The notes: generated from the letters alone by a model not told the origin. A DNA stretch of 64,000 nucleotides from Folioceros fuciformis (GCA_049999805.1 JBNGIO010006230.1:67494-131493), one strand, 5' to 3'; shown: positions 32,305-44,400, counted from the first letter of the stretch. Numbers and translations are program-made.

Positions 32305-35299
32305 CTTGCGTGATCTGGAAGCCTCCGGCGATGACGATACTAGTGTCTTGCTAACGCTTCCACAATTCTTCGGTGCTCATTCTTATTTCTGTTAGTTCAG
32401 CCATACCGTAGGTCGGAATTCCTTTCCGCCTTCTTGGATTTCTCCAAAGTTTGCCACCATCGCATCCTGCTATAATCGATCGATGATGCCGGGAGACCGC
32501 ACGCTGTGCTGGCAAGTGCGTGCCGCATGGGCTGCATAGCCCGGTAGACGGTCCAGACACCTTTCTTCGTCTTTTACTGTCTGCTCGCGCTGCAATATGA
32601 AGGATGCCACGATCGTCGCCTCCTGCGGGGAACCTGGCATTGGGTTTCGATTGCTCCTCGCCGAAGTGCTGGTTTGATAAAATGGCTGTGTCTGTCAAGC
32701 GTGTACAAACGGTATTCCGTAGACATGAGGTTAATCGGCAAACAACCAAGCCTCCAGGTGCGGTAACGTGAGGCAAGGAGCCCAGGCTGAGTAGAACTTC
32801 CACCTAAAGAAAACTGTGCGGGTCAGAAGGGGTTTTCAACGATCTTCACCGCCAGCAGCAGGAGTACTTCTGGGCAACAATTTTTCAGGACCCTACCATT
32901 TGGTGGCAGGACAGGCCAATGGGAACCGGAAAGATAGGCGCTGGAGGGAACTCAGGTACCCGGTGCCCTGAACCCCGACAGAAAGCCGAAGGTGAGGCCC
33001 GGGCCTGGCTCCACTTATCTAGCTGTGCACAAGTGGGCAGGAAGGACCTGTTTGAAATCGTCCTCCTTGTGATTGCTCCCGTTCGCCTGACTTCCGACGT
33101 ATGGGGTCCGACATGTTTGAGTGAGCTTGGATAGATGGGCAGCTCGATTCCTTGGATAGGCAGAGGGGTCATGATGGTGCCTCTCGAGTCCAGAAGCCTG
33201 ATCCTGTGCAGGCGAACAGGCTCGGAAATGGGCGTGGTTACGGCTGTCAGTTTTGTGGGCTTGTATGAGGAGCTCCAGCTCACCTCATCGTAGGAATTCA
33301 ACCCGTGGCAAGCAAGCCTGCAGGTGAAACACTGCAAGGAGCCCAGGATTTCCACTTCCGAGGAAATTTGTCGGTTGGGACGGGTTTTCCAGCGATGGTG
33401 GATCACAGGGCAGTAGTTGTTGTGGCGATAATTTTTTCGGTGGATGAAGGGCGAGGGAAGACAAACTTTGGTTTGCCTGGATTTCGACGTAAGTTGTCTG
33501 GTTAAACAGCATGTGCAAGCCTGCTTGGGGGGCTTGACGAGCTCAATTCAGATGGGCCATGATGCATCTCCCTTCAAGGGCAGCTGTCTAGATAAGCCTG
33601 AAACCAGCAGGCTAGCAAGGTCGCATGTCGTGACGGCTCTAACCGTGAGCTCGTTTTTTTCAGCTGGGAACCGCCAGTTCGTCTGCTCTGTTTTGCTCGC
33701 TGCTGAAAATGTGTACTGCTAAAAGAGGTTAGGTCGTGGGGCGACGAGGACATGATTTTAGTGTGGAACTTTGGGTACGATAGAATGCGTACATGGAGAA
33801 CCATATCTGGGTAGGTATGAATGTGGAGGTAGGCTAAAGGAGGACGTTCGGCTAGGTGGGCAAATCAAATGTTATGCATAGCACGGGATTCCATCATGTT
33901 TGCACTCTCCGCCTGGGAGAATCATCACCAAGAGAATTCACTCTTCTGATCAGCAATTCTGGAGCAGAGGAGCTGGAAGTTTGGACATTTTTCAGGACGT
34001 GCACTTCCCAAGATATGAAGTCTAGATCGTTTTCCTTTCTGGTTCAGTCAAGCCAAACAAGTAACTTCTTTCCGACTTCTAGTTTTTCTCACAATCCCAC
34101 CTCCATCACATCTTGCTCTAATAGCCCGATGACGTCAAGAGACACCACTTCGCTCATCCAGCGAGTATGCCACAACGTGGGCCTCCGAGTCGGCCATCCG
34201 ATCGAACTCGATGGGTCGCCGGAGAGTTCGAAGGAGTGGCCGACCTCTACGAGGATCCGACCGAGGGGCTCTTCCATCAGGGAAGCCTATCCAGCCCCGA
34301 AGCGAAAGTGCAGGAGACCTGAAAGTTGCTGCTGTGCTTGGAGGACTCAGCTGACCCCCTTCAGATCTCAACATTTCCCTAGAGGGCAGGGACAAGAACG
34401 ATAGACCGTGGGTTGGAGGAGCCCAGCCTTTCCAGAGAATCTTCTCTCTGCACGTCCAAGGAGGAGGTGCAGCAGTGGCAAGACTGGCCGAACGTCCTTC
34501 AGGTACTCGTGGTGCTTTCAAGTCCACAGCTGACAGCCACATTGCCAAGAATGCAAGCGTCGTTGATTTGCAAACGCTGATGCCATCTTTTTGGCCTTTG
34601 ACGCAGGCCTTACGCTGGCCGGTCTAAAAGATGCATGTGCATAGCTGGCCTTGTCTCCTCAGTTTAACACCTTGCTTGGTTTCCTGCCAAGCGTCGACGC
34701 CAGGGGTGACGATCCTGCATTGTTGATACATAGTTGTGTCAGCTTTTTCAGTGGTTGAAACGACAAGCGTGGCAAATGATCTAAAGTGATCCCCACACGA
34801 GCTGAGGATTCCATCTCCAGAATCACTAACACAGGTCTGTCTACGGATCCACGGCTGCATATATTGCTTGAATTAAGGAGACTTTACTCGTGGGGGATCT
34901 ACATGCACTGTAGATCGGCTTGCGAACATCACTGCACTGTGCGCGAACATAGCCGGCAACTCAGGACGTTACCGTAGCAGCCTCGGGCAGGGCAGAGCTG
35001 AATTCTTGAGAGAATGGACACCTTTTTCTGGCTTCAGGTGAAGTCCATACAATGCTTTTCCAGGACATGATAGGCATAACAACGATCTCCATGTCAGCAG
35101 CCGTCAACGTTCTCAGTCCCGTCCTATTTGTAAAAACCGTTGATGAGCGAAAAACATCCACCGCCGTCATTCTCACACCAACTACCACCAGCCAACTTGC
35201 CTACCCAGGAGGAGAAACGCATGGGCACTCTGTCGAACAAAGCGTACGAGCTTTCCTGGTCTGATGTTCACCAGTAGGAGTGTAAGTACCTCGTAAACG
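32305..35299. other. 3 kb without a supported gene
   Basis: Open frames on both strands (for example 32351-32803 -, 32885-33406 -, 33856-34404 +) have no family similarity I can recognise. Blocks at 32760-32885 and 33305-33440 are diverged copies of each other (shared AAGGAGCCCAGG, then GGTTTTC and ATTTTT). This suggests an old duplication, possibly of mobile DNA. The 5' UTR and promoter of the coiled-coil gene must lie at the left end. Confidence 0.4.
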
Positions 35300-35714
35300 C
35301 CAGCGCCTAAACGTCACCCGAAGTTTATTACCTAAGTTTATTACCTGCTTCTCGAGAGGCGGGCAGGATTCGTCGTTACGCGCCCGGCCACCGGCTCCGC
35401 TCCACCGGCTAGTTTTCAATCGTTCGCCGGTTTGTTGGCCCGGTTCGCACCAAACTCGTCCCCTACGTACATTCCTGTGGTATATGTATGTACATATGTA
35501 TATGTACTTTTGGTTTGAATACTTTCGTGTTCTCCAAGCTCCACTTATGCGGCCAAGTCCATTCGCAGGCTATGGAATTTGACTGGGCCTTTGCTCTCAA
35601 GGCTTTTGGTTGATCGTAAACGCAAGTGTGATCTTTACTTTCTTTAGTCTTCCCCTCACCATGATCATGATCGTTCTCAAAGCACATACCAACAGTGATC
35701 TTAAGCAACTTTCA

Positions 35715-35925
35715 TCTCATGATCAACTATGATTGTCACAGTCACAGCTTCCACTCACTAGAAGTGATCAACTATTATCTCCATAGTCACAGCTTCCACT
35801 CATTGTAGGTCATCAACTATGATCTCCACAATCACGGGCTTTTATTCACTACAACTATTACCTCCACTTCCACTCACTACAAGTGATCAACTATTATCTT
35901 CACAGTCACGGCTTGCACCCTGCTA
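35715..35925. repeat. Degenerate tandem repeat, about 60-bp units
   Basis: Three to four diverged copies of a unit containing GATCAACTATTATCT, then CACAGTCACAGCTTCCACTC, inside the inverted-repeat element. Confidence 0.7.
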
Positions 35926-36326
35926 TGCAAAAGTTATCGGTTCCTTGCGCTTGCGGCGAACACTTTCATGCCTTGGCCAGCAATCCTCTGAAGCAAATAT
36001 TTCTCCCAAAATGCCTTTTCCCTCTTGTTCAAGTTGTTTGCCCCAATTTTACCTCTTCCTTAAGAGTACTTCCCTCTGAATGCTACTGTCCAATTCAAGT
36101 CCTCTTTACAGAACGAATCTAAGGTAGGATGCTGCAAGTTTTCAAACCCCAAGATATGTTCATGGGTGCACATTAGTGAGAAGCCCATTTGAAATAGATG
36201 TGAAGGAAAGATACTCGCATTACACAAGAATGGTCAGTAGAAAATACTCAAATGTATCAAACCTATTGCTCCATGAAATTAAGACGTGGACTTCCTAAAG
36301 CCATGCAGTCATTCTAGAAACCACGC

Positions 36327-36655
36327 ACTTGAGGTGGGGTTGCTAAAGACCCTTAAACTAGAGATCGGGGTTGTTGAAGACCCCTAGAGACCCTTAAACT
36401 TGAGATCGGGGTTGCTGAATACCCTTGAACTTGCGATCGGGGTTGCTGAATACCTTGAACCTGCGATCGGGGTTGCTGAATACCCTTGAACTTGCGATCG
36501 GGGTTGCTCAATACCCTCGAACCTGCGATCGGGGTTGCTCAATACCCTCGAACCTGCGATCGGGGTTGCTGAATACCCTTGAACTTGCGATCGGGGTTGC
36601 TCAATACCCTCGAACCTGCGATCGGGGTTGCTGAATGGGGTTGCTAAACACCCTT
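36327..36655. repeat. 31-bp tandem minisatellite, about ten copies
   Basis: Unit core GCGATCGGGGTTGCTGAATA followed by CCCTTGAACTT, repeated at 31-bp spacing (one copy is 30). Copies alternate between ACTTG and ACCTG starts, which hints at a two-unit higher-order pattern. It lies inside the inverted-repeat element, close to its right arm. Confidence 0.88.
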
Positions 36656-36790
36656 GACAACCATAACACTCCTAAGGAAAACCTACGACCGACCAAAAGA
36701 ACAAAAGCCCGACCAAAAGAACAAAAGCCCGTTCAAACTCTTTACATACGTATATCACAGGAATCTGTGTGTAGGGGACGAGTTTGGTGC

Positions 36791-36890
36791 NNNNNNNNNN
36801 NNNNNNNNNNNNNNNNNNNNNNNNNNNNNNNNNNNNNNNNNNNNNNNNNNNNNNNNNNNNNNNNNNNNNNNNNNNNNNNNNNNNNNNNNN
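36791..36890. other. Assembly gap (100 N) in the right inverted arm
   Basis: Run of N. Comparison with the left arm (about 35402-35445) predicts the true missing sequence is about 35 bp. Confidence 0.95.
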
Positions 36891-36991
36891 ACTAGCCGGT
36901 GGAGCGGAGCCGGTGGCCGAGCGCGTAACGACGAATCCTGCACGCCTCTCGAGAAGCCGGCAATAAACTTGGGGTGAGGTTTAGGCGCTGG

Positions 36992-38382
36992 GACTTCACG
37001 AACGCAGCAAACCATGATTTCATGATAAAATCCTCAAGTGCCCCACACAAGCAAGGCATGGAATGTCTACAAGATGGATCTACCGAAAGACGACAAAACC
37101 CCATGACAGAAACGTAATTGTGTGCGGTCAGAGAAAGGAAGTTGAAATGATAGTTAACTACGACTGTTGACATCCTCTGGCAACACGGTGGGCAAACACT
37201 AAAAAGTTAAACTTGGCGCTGACAGTTCAAGGGAACAGAGGTAACCTGCCCCTGCACTACGTGCCACAGTCCAGAACAAGGCACCAAGAAATATAATAGC
37301 TCGCAATAGCACAAGTCCACATTCTGCAACCAAAGCAGGCTCTTCACGAGCGCCAACAAGGAACCAGTATGCTTGTCTTGAAGCACTCGGCGGCCTTGGC
37401 AGCCTGCATTAACAGCCGCACAGTTTTAAGAGTCCATCGATATCACAGATGGATCCAACAATGAACAAACAAACGCAAACAAGAAAGCCTCTCACGTTGC
37501 TCAACGAAGCAACACCAACCACTCTCAGGAACAATGCTGGTGGGTGTGGTTGTTAGCAGTACCAGGTGACAAAGCAACTGGGACTTATGAGAAATGTGAA
37601 GATTTTGCTCAGTTGAAGATCCTGAGCTCCCCAGCATCCAACAGTATTGTCAGCACCAAGCGTTCACCAAAAAAGTCAGGCCGCAAAGGTGCACAAAGCC
37701 AGTCATGATGAGTGAAAAAGCTAGCGTTACCTGCAAAGCAGAAGCATTCTGCTGAGCTCCTCAATCACTTGTCAGGGACGTGCGAGCTGCTTGTCCACGA
37801 AGGTGCATCAAAGCAGGCACAGGCAAGCAACTCATGCGTATCTCAACCAGGTAGTAAGGCTGCACCGGACCTACGGGTGAAGGACGCTCAGTGGAGAAAA
37901 GACTTTGACACACAAGCTAAGACAGGAAAACGATGAATCCCTTTGACGGATAGTGCTTCTCGTTCGCTTACGCTGCGGCTAAAAATTGCTACAAACAACG
38001 GCCTAAAAAACAAGGTACATACATAGTGCATTCGACTCACATACGGGCTTCGAAATAGCCATCCAGGAGAGAGGGGGCAACAACCAATCTGCAAAGGTAT
38101 TGCACATCGGATTAGAATAGAGTACAATCCAAGACAATCTACTGTAGACAGGCCCGGAGCAGGGCAAACAGTCAAGCGCCACATGAGGATAAACTCTGGG
38201 CACAACATGAGAAACGATCAAGACAAGCATGGCTAAGGACCACTTTCTTTCTAGCGGGAGATGTTTGAAGAGATCAACTATGGCACAGCGCAGCATTCAT
38301 CACATAAGACAAGACGTTCTGCACCAACAGAAACACAGTTCTGGAGCAGTCGGATGCCGAGGCTGCTCTCTCAACAAGAGAG
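36992..38382. other. Intergenic, probably includes the ANP32 3' UTR
   Basis: No coding exon supported on either strand over 1.4 kb. The right part directly follows the ANP32 stop and is likely its transcribed tail. Confidence 0.4.
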
Positions 38383-39711
38383 TCAGTGCTTTGGCGGCCG
38401 TTGATCCGTCAGATCGTCTTTCCCATCCCTACTTCTTTTCCTCTTCACGGCGGGAGACTCCTTCAGATCCTCCTCCTCATCCTCCTCCCCTTCCTCCTCC
38501 AAGTCCTCGTCGTCCTCCTCCTCGTCCTCCCCCGGCTCAAAATCACTGGCTCCATCCTCGTCCTCTGCCCGCGCAATCGGCTGCACCAGGTATTCGGTCC
38601 TGTACTCGTCCTCCTCCTCATCCTCCTCCTCGTCCTCCTCCACCTCGTCCCCCTCTCCCTCGTTCTCCACCACGTCGTCCGCCGCCTCCTCCTCGTCCTC
38701 CCCTAGCTCACCGTTCTCATCCTCCTCGTCCTCATCTTGCACCTCTATCTCCCCTTCTGCGCTGGCCACAGCCCCGCTCGCTTGCTCCGTGCCCTCATCG
38801 TCCTCCTCCTCCTCATCCGCTACCTCCTCCTCGCTATCCTCCAGTTCTTGCACCTCCACGTTTTCCTCCACGTCCTCCTCCTCCGCGTCTCCGTCCTCAT
38901 CCTCCACGTCCTCTTCGTCCTCCTCGTCCGAGCCGTGACCGGCGCCGCCGCCACCTCCACTCCTGGAGGCACCTGCATGCGGAGCCGCTTCTTGATAGCT
39001 CCCGCCCTCCTCTTCCTCTTCCTCCTCATCTATCTCCTCCTCGTCCTCCCCGTCCCTCTCCTCCTCCTCGCCGTCGTCGTCCTCGTCTTCAGCAGCCCCT
39101 CGAACCTTGGACCCGTTAGTGCCCTCCTCCTCAACGGCATCTCCGTTCACGTCGTCCACGTCCTCCTCCTCGGACCCCTCCTCCTCGTCCTCCTCGTCGT
39201 GCTCCTCCTCCTCCTCGTCGGAAGACTCCGGCCGCTCGTTGTTGTCGGAGTCCGCCTTGTCCAGATACTGCAGAGACTTCATCATGCCGAACACCCGCGC
39301 CCGGTAGTCGGGAACCCGCGTCACAGGACACTCGTAGAGGTCCAAGCTCCTAAGGTTGAGACTGGCCAGCGGGGCCAGGTCCTCCAACAGCTGAATTTTG
39401 TTGTTGGACAGGTCCAGGTCGGCCAGCGACTTCAGCCCCGCGGAAACCAGATGCTCCAGACCACCGCTGATGCGGTTGTCACTCAGAATGAGCTGCTGCA
39501 GGTTGGGCAGCACAGGGAAGTCCGCCAGGGTAGACAGCCCCACGTTGGCTATGGAGAGGTGGCGCAGCTGCGAAAAAGCCTCAAGAAGCCCCGGCGGCGG
39601 CAGCCTGCCCTGTACGCACTTCACGGCCCCGTCCAGAGTGAGTGACCTCGTGCAAGCGGCGTCTTCACTTCCGCGCGCCGCCTCAACGGCGCGCTCCCAA
39701 GCCTCGTCCAT
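38383..39711 (-). CDS. ANP32: Acidic leucine-rich nuclear phosphoprotein 32 (ANP32) homologue
   Basis: One exon, 442 residues. The N-terminal 160 residues hold the ANP32 leucine-rich repeats (LRHLSIANVGL, LPNLQQLILSDNRISGGLE, LKSLADLDLSNNKI, LNLRSLDLYECPVTRVPDYR) and the cap FGMMKSLQYLDKAD. From about 170 to 420 the chain is almost wholly Glu/Asp, then comes the basic nuclear signal KRKRSRDGKDD. ANP32 proteins are histone chaperones and phosphatase inhibitors in the nucleus. The acidic tail (about 250 residues) is longer than in animal ANP32 (about 100) and is coded by GAG/GAC/GAA runs prone to slippage. Plant family members usually have several introns, so the absence here is notable. Identification is firm; function follows from the family. 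Confidence 0.93.
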   Translation of the reverse strand: MDEAWERAVEAARGSEDAACTRSLTLDGAVKCVQGRLPPPGLLEAFSQLRHLSIANVGLSTLADFPVLPNLQQLILSDNRISGGLEHLVSAGLKSLADLDLSNNKIQLLEDLAPLASLNLRSLDLYECPVTRVPDYRARVFGMMKSLQYLDKADSDNNERPESSDEEEEEHDEEDEEEGSEEEDVDDVNGDAVEEEGTNGSKVRGAAEDEDDDGEEEERDGEDEEEIDEEEEEEEGGSYQEAAPHAGASRSGGGGGAGHGSDEEDEEDVEDEDGDAEEEDVEENVEVQELEDSEEEVADEEEEDDEGTEQASGAVASAEGEIEVQDEDEEDENGELGEDEEEAADDVVENEGEGDEVEEDEEEDEEEDEYRTEYLVQPIARAEDEDGASDFEPGEDEEEDDEDLEEEGEEDEEEDLKESPAVKRKRSRDGKDDLTDQRPPKH

Positions 39712-40564
39712 GTCCCTCCCGGCGCCTGGCCTTGGCCTCGGCCCCGGCCCTGGCCCTGGCCCCGGCCCAGCCAGGCTCGCCCCGATTGCCGTCAGCGCCT
39801 CCCGGTCTTGCAGCCGCCGCTGCTACTCTTTGCTGTCCTACAGATCCTGCCTCACAACCCCAAAACAGACTCTGCACCTCACAATGCCCGAGTTTCGCAA
39901 GCCTGCAACACCTCTGCCTTCCTGCCTCCTCTGCCTCCTCTTGATTGCTTGCTTTGCTTGCCTGCTTCACCCGTCTCCTCCACCTATCTCCTCGCCTTTG
40001 CCCTAGCTCGTTTCTTTTCCCGCACACTCTCTCTACAACTCACATGTTCATGCCATAATCACATCTGATGTCTCCCCGCCAGCCCATGCCCCACATGGGC
40101 TGTCATTTTGAATTTTTGTCTACAACTTCCATCCATGTAACCGAAACGAACAGCATGCCTTTACATAAATAGTTAGCTGTCGTCCGCGAAGTTTCGATAA
40201 TTTGTCTCGATATTGAAAATTGGGAGTGAGAGTGACCTTGATTTGTCCACTCCACCAACCAGACAACTTCATACCTTTAGAGCGTGTATAGTCTTTTTAC
40301 GTATGTGGGAGGGAGGAAATAAAAAAAATTATGTATTATTTGATTATGAATAATATTTATTATTCTATAGCTATTCTAGGGGAAAAAAAAGTGAGAGTTT
40401 GAGACCAGGTTGACAACGGTCATATTATTATTTATAGGACCTTGGTGAACAATGAAAGGATGGGATAGCATAACATATAGCCACAGACAATCAATCAGGT
40501 TACATGTGTATAACAAGTTAAATAGCAGTTGTCTACATTGATCTACTCTGATTATAGATTTGCC
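39712..40564. other. Intergenic, ANP32 upstream region then AT-rich DNA
   Basis: The first 300 bp are GC-rich and contain the ANP32 promoter. From about 40300 it is AT-rich with A runs. No gene seen. Confidence 0.5.
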
Positions 40565-41403
40565 CAACCACTAATCTACTCTGATTATGGATCTGCTCTA
40601 CTTTGATTAAGGATCTGCTCTACTCTGATTATGGATCTGCTCTACTTTCGGATCTGCTCTACTCTGATTATGNNNNNNNNNNACTCTGATTATGGATCTG
40701 CTCTACTTTGATTATGGATCTGCTCTACTCTGATTATGGATCTGCTCTACTTTGATTACGGATCTGCTCTACTTTGATTACAGATCTGCTCTACTCTGGT
40801 TATGGATCTGCTCTGCTACTGATCTACTCTGGTTATGGATGTGCTCTGCTACTGATCTACTCTGGTTATGAATGTGCTCTGCTACTGATCTACTCTGATT
40901 ATGGATCTGCTCTGCTACTGATCTACTCTAATTATGGATCTACCCGGGGATTCAACAAGGATGCAATTGCCCTGCTACTGATCTACTTTGATTATGGATA
41001 TGCCCTACCATTGATCTACTTTGATTATGGATATGCCCTGCCACTAATCTACTCTAATTATAGATCTACCCTGCCACTAATCTACTCTGATTATGGATCT
41101 ACCCGAGGATTCAATAAGGATGTAGTTGCCCTGCTGTCACTAATCTATTCGGTTTATGGATCTACCTGGGGATTCAACAAGAATGTAGTTGCTCTGCTGC
41201 CACTGATTTACTTTGATTATGGATCTACCCGGGGATTCAACAAGGATGCAGTTGCCCTGCTACTGATCTACTCTTATTATGGATTTGCCCTACCATTGAT
41301 CTACTCTGATTATGGATCTGCCCTGCCACTAATCTACTCTGATTATGGATCTACCCGGGGATTCAATAAGGATGTAGTGGGAATTCAACAAGGATGTAGT
41401 TGA
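40565..41403 (+). repeat. Satellite array with 22-bp and 33-bp units, open in one frame
   Basis: From 40565 to about 40790 a 22-bp unit (GGATCTGCTCTACTTTGATTAT) is repeated about ten times. It then changes to a 33-bp unit (GATCTACTCTGGTTATGGAT plus GTGCTCTGCTACT). Later copies gain a GGATTCAACAAGGATG block. The 33-bp part stays open for 210 codons (40774-41403), giving repeated LLIYSGYG-type peptides. I treat this as a by-product of a unit divisible by three, not a gene. Ten N at 40673-40682 mark a small gap. Confidence 0.85.
40673..40682. other. Assembly gap (10 N)
   Basis: Ten N within the satellite array, probably a collapsed or unresolved copy number. Confidence 0.95.
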
Positions 41404-44400
41404 TGTTCTGGTGGATCTGTTGGCTAGCAAATATTTTCCATTCATTGCATGACATGACATCTTGTGGTGAGCTTCATATGATAAATATGCACAATGTGGA
41501 GGAATTGCACAAGGTTAGGGAGACACTTCAAAATGAAGCACCACCAAAGGAATGGTCTCCTTCGTTTGGGACAAAACCAATATGCACTCTGATCAAGGCA
41601 ATTTCGACATTGTAGAGTATACAACGATGGGATGAGATGCAACTTCCAACAACTTGAAGACTCAAGTTCACATGCTATGGAACACCTTGCAATGGTCCTT
41701 CAACAACAAAAGAGCTCTTATTTCACACAACACACATTAGTGAAGAAGCTTTTTTACATGGCTTTGACAAGCTTTGTGGTTTGTGCATATTAAAGACCCT
41801 TTGGTCTCATGATGAAGCTGATCAAGAGATTTCCTTAAGAAGGAGTTTGGATTGCAAATGCATGTGCAGGGAGCGAGCGGCTTTTGCTCATTGGTAGCTC
41901 TCCTATAGGCAAAATCGCATGTCGTAGATGTGAACAAGTTGTGCAAAAAATTCATTCCCCAACAAATACATAGGTATGAGGTTTTGCTAGATGTAGAAGA
42001 GGAGTTGAATTATGAACCACATAGTTGCCATGCTACTTAGTTTTGTGCAAAAAACCTTCGCTTGTTTGGGACAAACTCCACGCAAGCATAGATTGTCCCT
42101 CTGGGTTTTCAATGGATGAAAAACGTTTTCAATGAAAATCCTCACTTAGTTTAACATACCTTCATACACATACAACCTTTTGTCTACTCCGAGGTCTTCA
42201 AAGTCGACCTAACAGTGGTAGCACACATTGTCGAAAACCTTGTAAATAAAGATGGATCTTGGAAGGTGTTACTTTCTTTCGTTGCATTCACCTCCATCAT
42301 CGTTGGTGAAGGAGTTTGGATTGTAAATGCATGTGCAGGGAGTAGCTGATAAAAACGCCAACGATGGAGGTGAATGCAATGGAAGAGAATAACACCTTCG
42401 AAGATCCATCTTTATCGACACGGTTTTCAACAATGTGTTTGACCACTGTCAGGTGGACTTCCAAGACCTCGAAGTAGACAAAAGGTTGTATGTGTATGAC
42501 GGTATGTTAAGTTATGTGAGAATTTTCATTGAAATCTTGTTTTACTATCAAAATTGCTTTTCCTATATGTTATTATCATAAAGTAAATAAATCATGCCTT
42601 TAAGAGAATAAATAATATCAATAATATATTAAAATTATACCATACTACTGCCATTATACTATAATACACGTTCAGTCCATAACAATTATTACCTATTTTG
42701 TTCAATTATGGTGGACAATGTTAGTGTACTTAAATTCTATTGTTTGTAGGAGGAAGAATGTTTTTCATCTCAAAATGTAGGTTAGATCTCAATGTTTAAG
42801 ATTGCGGCATTATTTGCATTTGTGGTAAGGAAGTGTTTTGAGGTAGAAATATTAAAATATTCAGGGCATTGAGTTGTGTTGTTTTAAACAATGTTTTGTG
42901 ATCTTTTGGCTACAACATGGTTTGCAAGTCATATTTTCTTGATTTGCTATCGTAGTTTGGATCTTTCCATAGGGCATAAGAAAAACAACATCTATCTTTC
43001 TATTAAGAACAAGTTTGAACAAATCTCCAGTTATAGACTTCTTCAATGTTTAACTCCATATTTTTTTGCATTATGCTTTACAAATTCAATTTTTTTTGGT
43101 GGATGCATTACATATGTTAATTTTGTGCGTGAAGAATCAGACAAGATTAAGTGAATCTTCCCTTGAAGAGACTCATTGTGTACATTGGCTCATAACATAA
43201 TGGTCTTCTTAGTTTGATGCTATGGACCTCGTGTCATTAAACAAAATGCACCAGCAGCTAGTCGGATGGAAGATTAACAATCTTAAATTATTTGAGATGA
43301 TAGACACATATTTAGGAGGAGATGTTATCTTCTGGTTTGGGTGCTTTGGTACTTGAGATCGAAAGGGCTGGGACATGTTTGTAGTGACCTAGTAACTATC
43401 ATTGAGCAAATGAACCATAGATTTAAAATATTAAAAAATGAAATAGATGTGCTATAACTTAAGACCTAGTGTTTTAAGTTGTATAGTTTTTTTGCCACCA
43501 CCAACAAATCCATCTTTAATATTTGAGTTTAGTCAATACTTGCTTAGCATTTCACCAAGATCTTTGGGGTTATTCCGTATAATGTTGCTCTATCTAACAT
43601 GTTGCTACAATAATATTTAAAACATGATTTATATATGTTTCTCTAATATGTTTTGAACGTTTTATCTTCATTGATACATTTATAAAGTAGATGTGGATTT
43701 GAAAAAACAATTATTCCTTGCTCACACAATGGATTTCTTCTAACTTTATAATTATAAGATTGTTGATGTCTTTTTAATACTACCATCATCAAAGTATGGT
43801 CTAAAGTAGATATTTTGAACAAAGGCTAGTATAAATATTTGAGAATGAGATATACTATATATAAAAGCAGACCATTTGATTTGATGTTAGAACCCATATT
43901 TTTTTTGAAGGCTTTCAATTTGCTTAAAGCAACTCTTATTATTAAAGTAGAGCGCCAACTCTATATGGAACCCTAGAAGCTATCTTTAATCCTAAGGTTT
44001 GGACCTATTTTCAAGTAACCCTTAAAGAACTTAAAGCTTGAACTAAGTGCTTTGTAAATGTACAATTGTAAAATGATGATTAAAATTGATATCAACCCCT
44101 TTTTATGTGGATGTCCAAGTGTTAGGATGTGTTATGTCCACAACATCACTAGTCAAACATGCTCATGAAAAAAACTACACTACTATGTCTAGCTCTCAAC
44201 AACACCATTTATTATCGAGATATAGCTCCACCACATTACCTAGTAGTCCACAACATCTCTAGTTGAACCTGCTCATCACCAAATAACCTACACCATGGCC
44301 ACCTAAAAAGTGAACAACACTAATCACCTCTACATAACAATAGTCACTCACTTTCATCACCTTAGCGTCTGGCATCTGAACACCAATCCTCTTCCACTAT

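Larger units (their letters stand above)
35300..36991. mobile_element. Element with long terminal inverted repeats (foldback or MITE-like)
   Basis: The left arm (35300-35467) begins CCAGCGCCTAAAC and ends CTCGTCCCCTAC. The right arm (36771-36991) is its reverse complement, beginning GTAGGGGACGAGTTTGGTGC and ending GTTTAGGCGCTGG. Arms match at roughly 90% where both can be read. The right arm is interrupted by the 100-N gap at 36791-36890. The left arm shows that only about 35 bp should be missing there. About 1.3 kb lies between the arms and holds two minisatellites but no transposase frame. I see no clear target-site duplication. It is non-autonomous if mobile. Confidence 0.75.

Noticed and set aside
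36425-36634. Open frame through the 31-bp repeat
   Set aside because: The peptide is only a frame-rotating translation of the minisatellite.
38229-39645. Long + strand frames rich in Pro, Leu or Ser opposite ANP32
   Set aside because: They are shadows of the Glu/Asp codon runs on the minus strand.
40774-41403. 210-codon repetitive protein
   Set aside because: The frame exists because the satellite unit is divisible by three; it has no defined start region or non-repeat sequence.
42891-43154. 87-codon Phe/Ile-rich membrane-like protein
   Set aside because: Typical chance frame in AT-rich DNA; no similarity.
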